From positions 1 through 14,083 of the forward strand of contig JAOXYC010100001.1 in assembly GCA_028565715.1 (NCBI GenBank): 14,083 bases of DNA, given 5' to 3'. The notes beneath the pieces were generated by a model. It was not told the DNA's origin. It made no database searches and saw only the letters and a list, made by a program, of their open reading frames with translations. The stretch is from Phoronis pallida (Eukaryota; Phoronida; Phoronidae). A program made the position numbers and the translations under genes. Positions 13,913-14,083 of this stretch are shown here, piece by piece. Within the stretch, counting starts at the first letter, position 1. Every line of letters begins with the position of its first letter.

Positions 13913-14083
13913 TTGGTTGAAATTGAAAACAGGAACAACTTTGAACAAAATCTACTTCTAAATTTCTAACTTTCCAAGAGGCTTCTCATATCGGCCAGAC
14001 TCATGTTTTTTACTAACTGGTTTTTAAATACTGGGTTGATAAGATAACCCATTTTGACCAACACACAAAAACATGAAATTACC

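Larger units (their letters stand above)
11301..14083 (-). other. Part of the long intron interrupting Ig1
   Basis: 2,783 bp upstream of the first exon seen. The missing half of Ig1, with its B-strand cysteine and the W-T-K-D-G motif, was searched for on the minus strand and not found, so the intron continues beyond the window. Contents recognised are the degenerate repeat array with Maf-type palindromes (about 12830-13260) and the hairpin at 13882-13912. The rest is AT-rich with no gene seen on either strand. Confidence 0.7.

Noticed and set aside
1-14083. A novel multi-gene system, operon, CRISPR array, phage or viral insertion
   Set aside because: The window is fully accounted for by one animal gene and its introns; no prokaryotic gene signals, spacer-repeat arrays, or integrase or polymerase motifs were seen.

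Overview
This window is eukaryotic genomic DNA. It is AT-rich and CpG-poor, and it carries one large intron-containing gene on the minus strand. The longest open frames are short because they are single exons. Joining them at GT..AG sites in compatible phases gives one continuous reading frame of 18 exons (about 1,176 codons). It encodes a type I membrane protein of the immunoglobulin superfamily with the layout of nephrin (vertebrate NPHS1, Drosophila sticks-and-stones/hibris): Ig domains, one fibronectin type III domain, one membrane span and a tyrosine-rich tail. The host is an animal. The compact introns and vertebrate-like nephrin layout suggest an invertebrate, perhaps a deuterostome such as an echinoderm or hemichordate. 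That placement is a guess; the sequence does not fix the phylum.

The gene reads from high to low coordinates. Positions 11301-14083 belong to the intron upstream of the first exon present, where no earlier exon could be found. 11121-11300 is the second half of Ig1. Ig2, Ig3 and Ig4 are one exon each (10468-10818, 9895-10185, 9224-9523). Ig5 and Ig6 are split over two exons each (8730-8858 with 8219-8383; 7546-7741 with 6966-7075). Ig7 and Ig8 are one exon each (6357-6659, 5616-5903). Ig9 is split (5069-5187, 4157-4343), as is the FN3 domain (2779-2964, 2270-2368). The membrane-span exon is 1808-1966. Three cytoplasmic exons follow (1397-1551, 1027-1213, 1-124), and the last runs off the window. 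The signal peptide, the first half of Ig1 and the C-terminus lie outside.

The introns hold most of the unexplained structure. There is a ~310 bp foldback element flanked by TTAA in the Ig6 intron, a short tRNA-derived SINE-like insert with matching direct repeats just upstream of the Ig6 exon, and a ~100 nt imperfect hairpin of pre-miRNA size in the Ig7/Ig8 intron. A CpG-dense patch with ETS- and YY1-type motifs lies in the Ig9 intron. A degenerate ~90 bp repeat array in the 5' intron carries three near-perfect Maf-type palindromes.

No operon, phage, CRISPR or multi-gene system is present. The biology is that of a cell-cell adhesion and signalling receptor. Nephrin-family proteins pair with Kirrel/Neph-type partners, for example at the podocyte or nephrocyte slit diaphragm and in insect myoblast fusion, and signal through tail phosphotyrosines to actin adaptors such as Nck.
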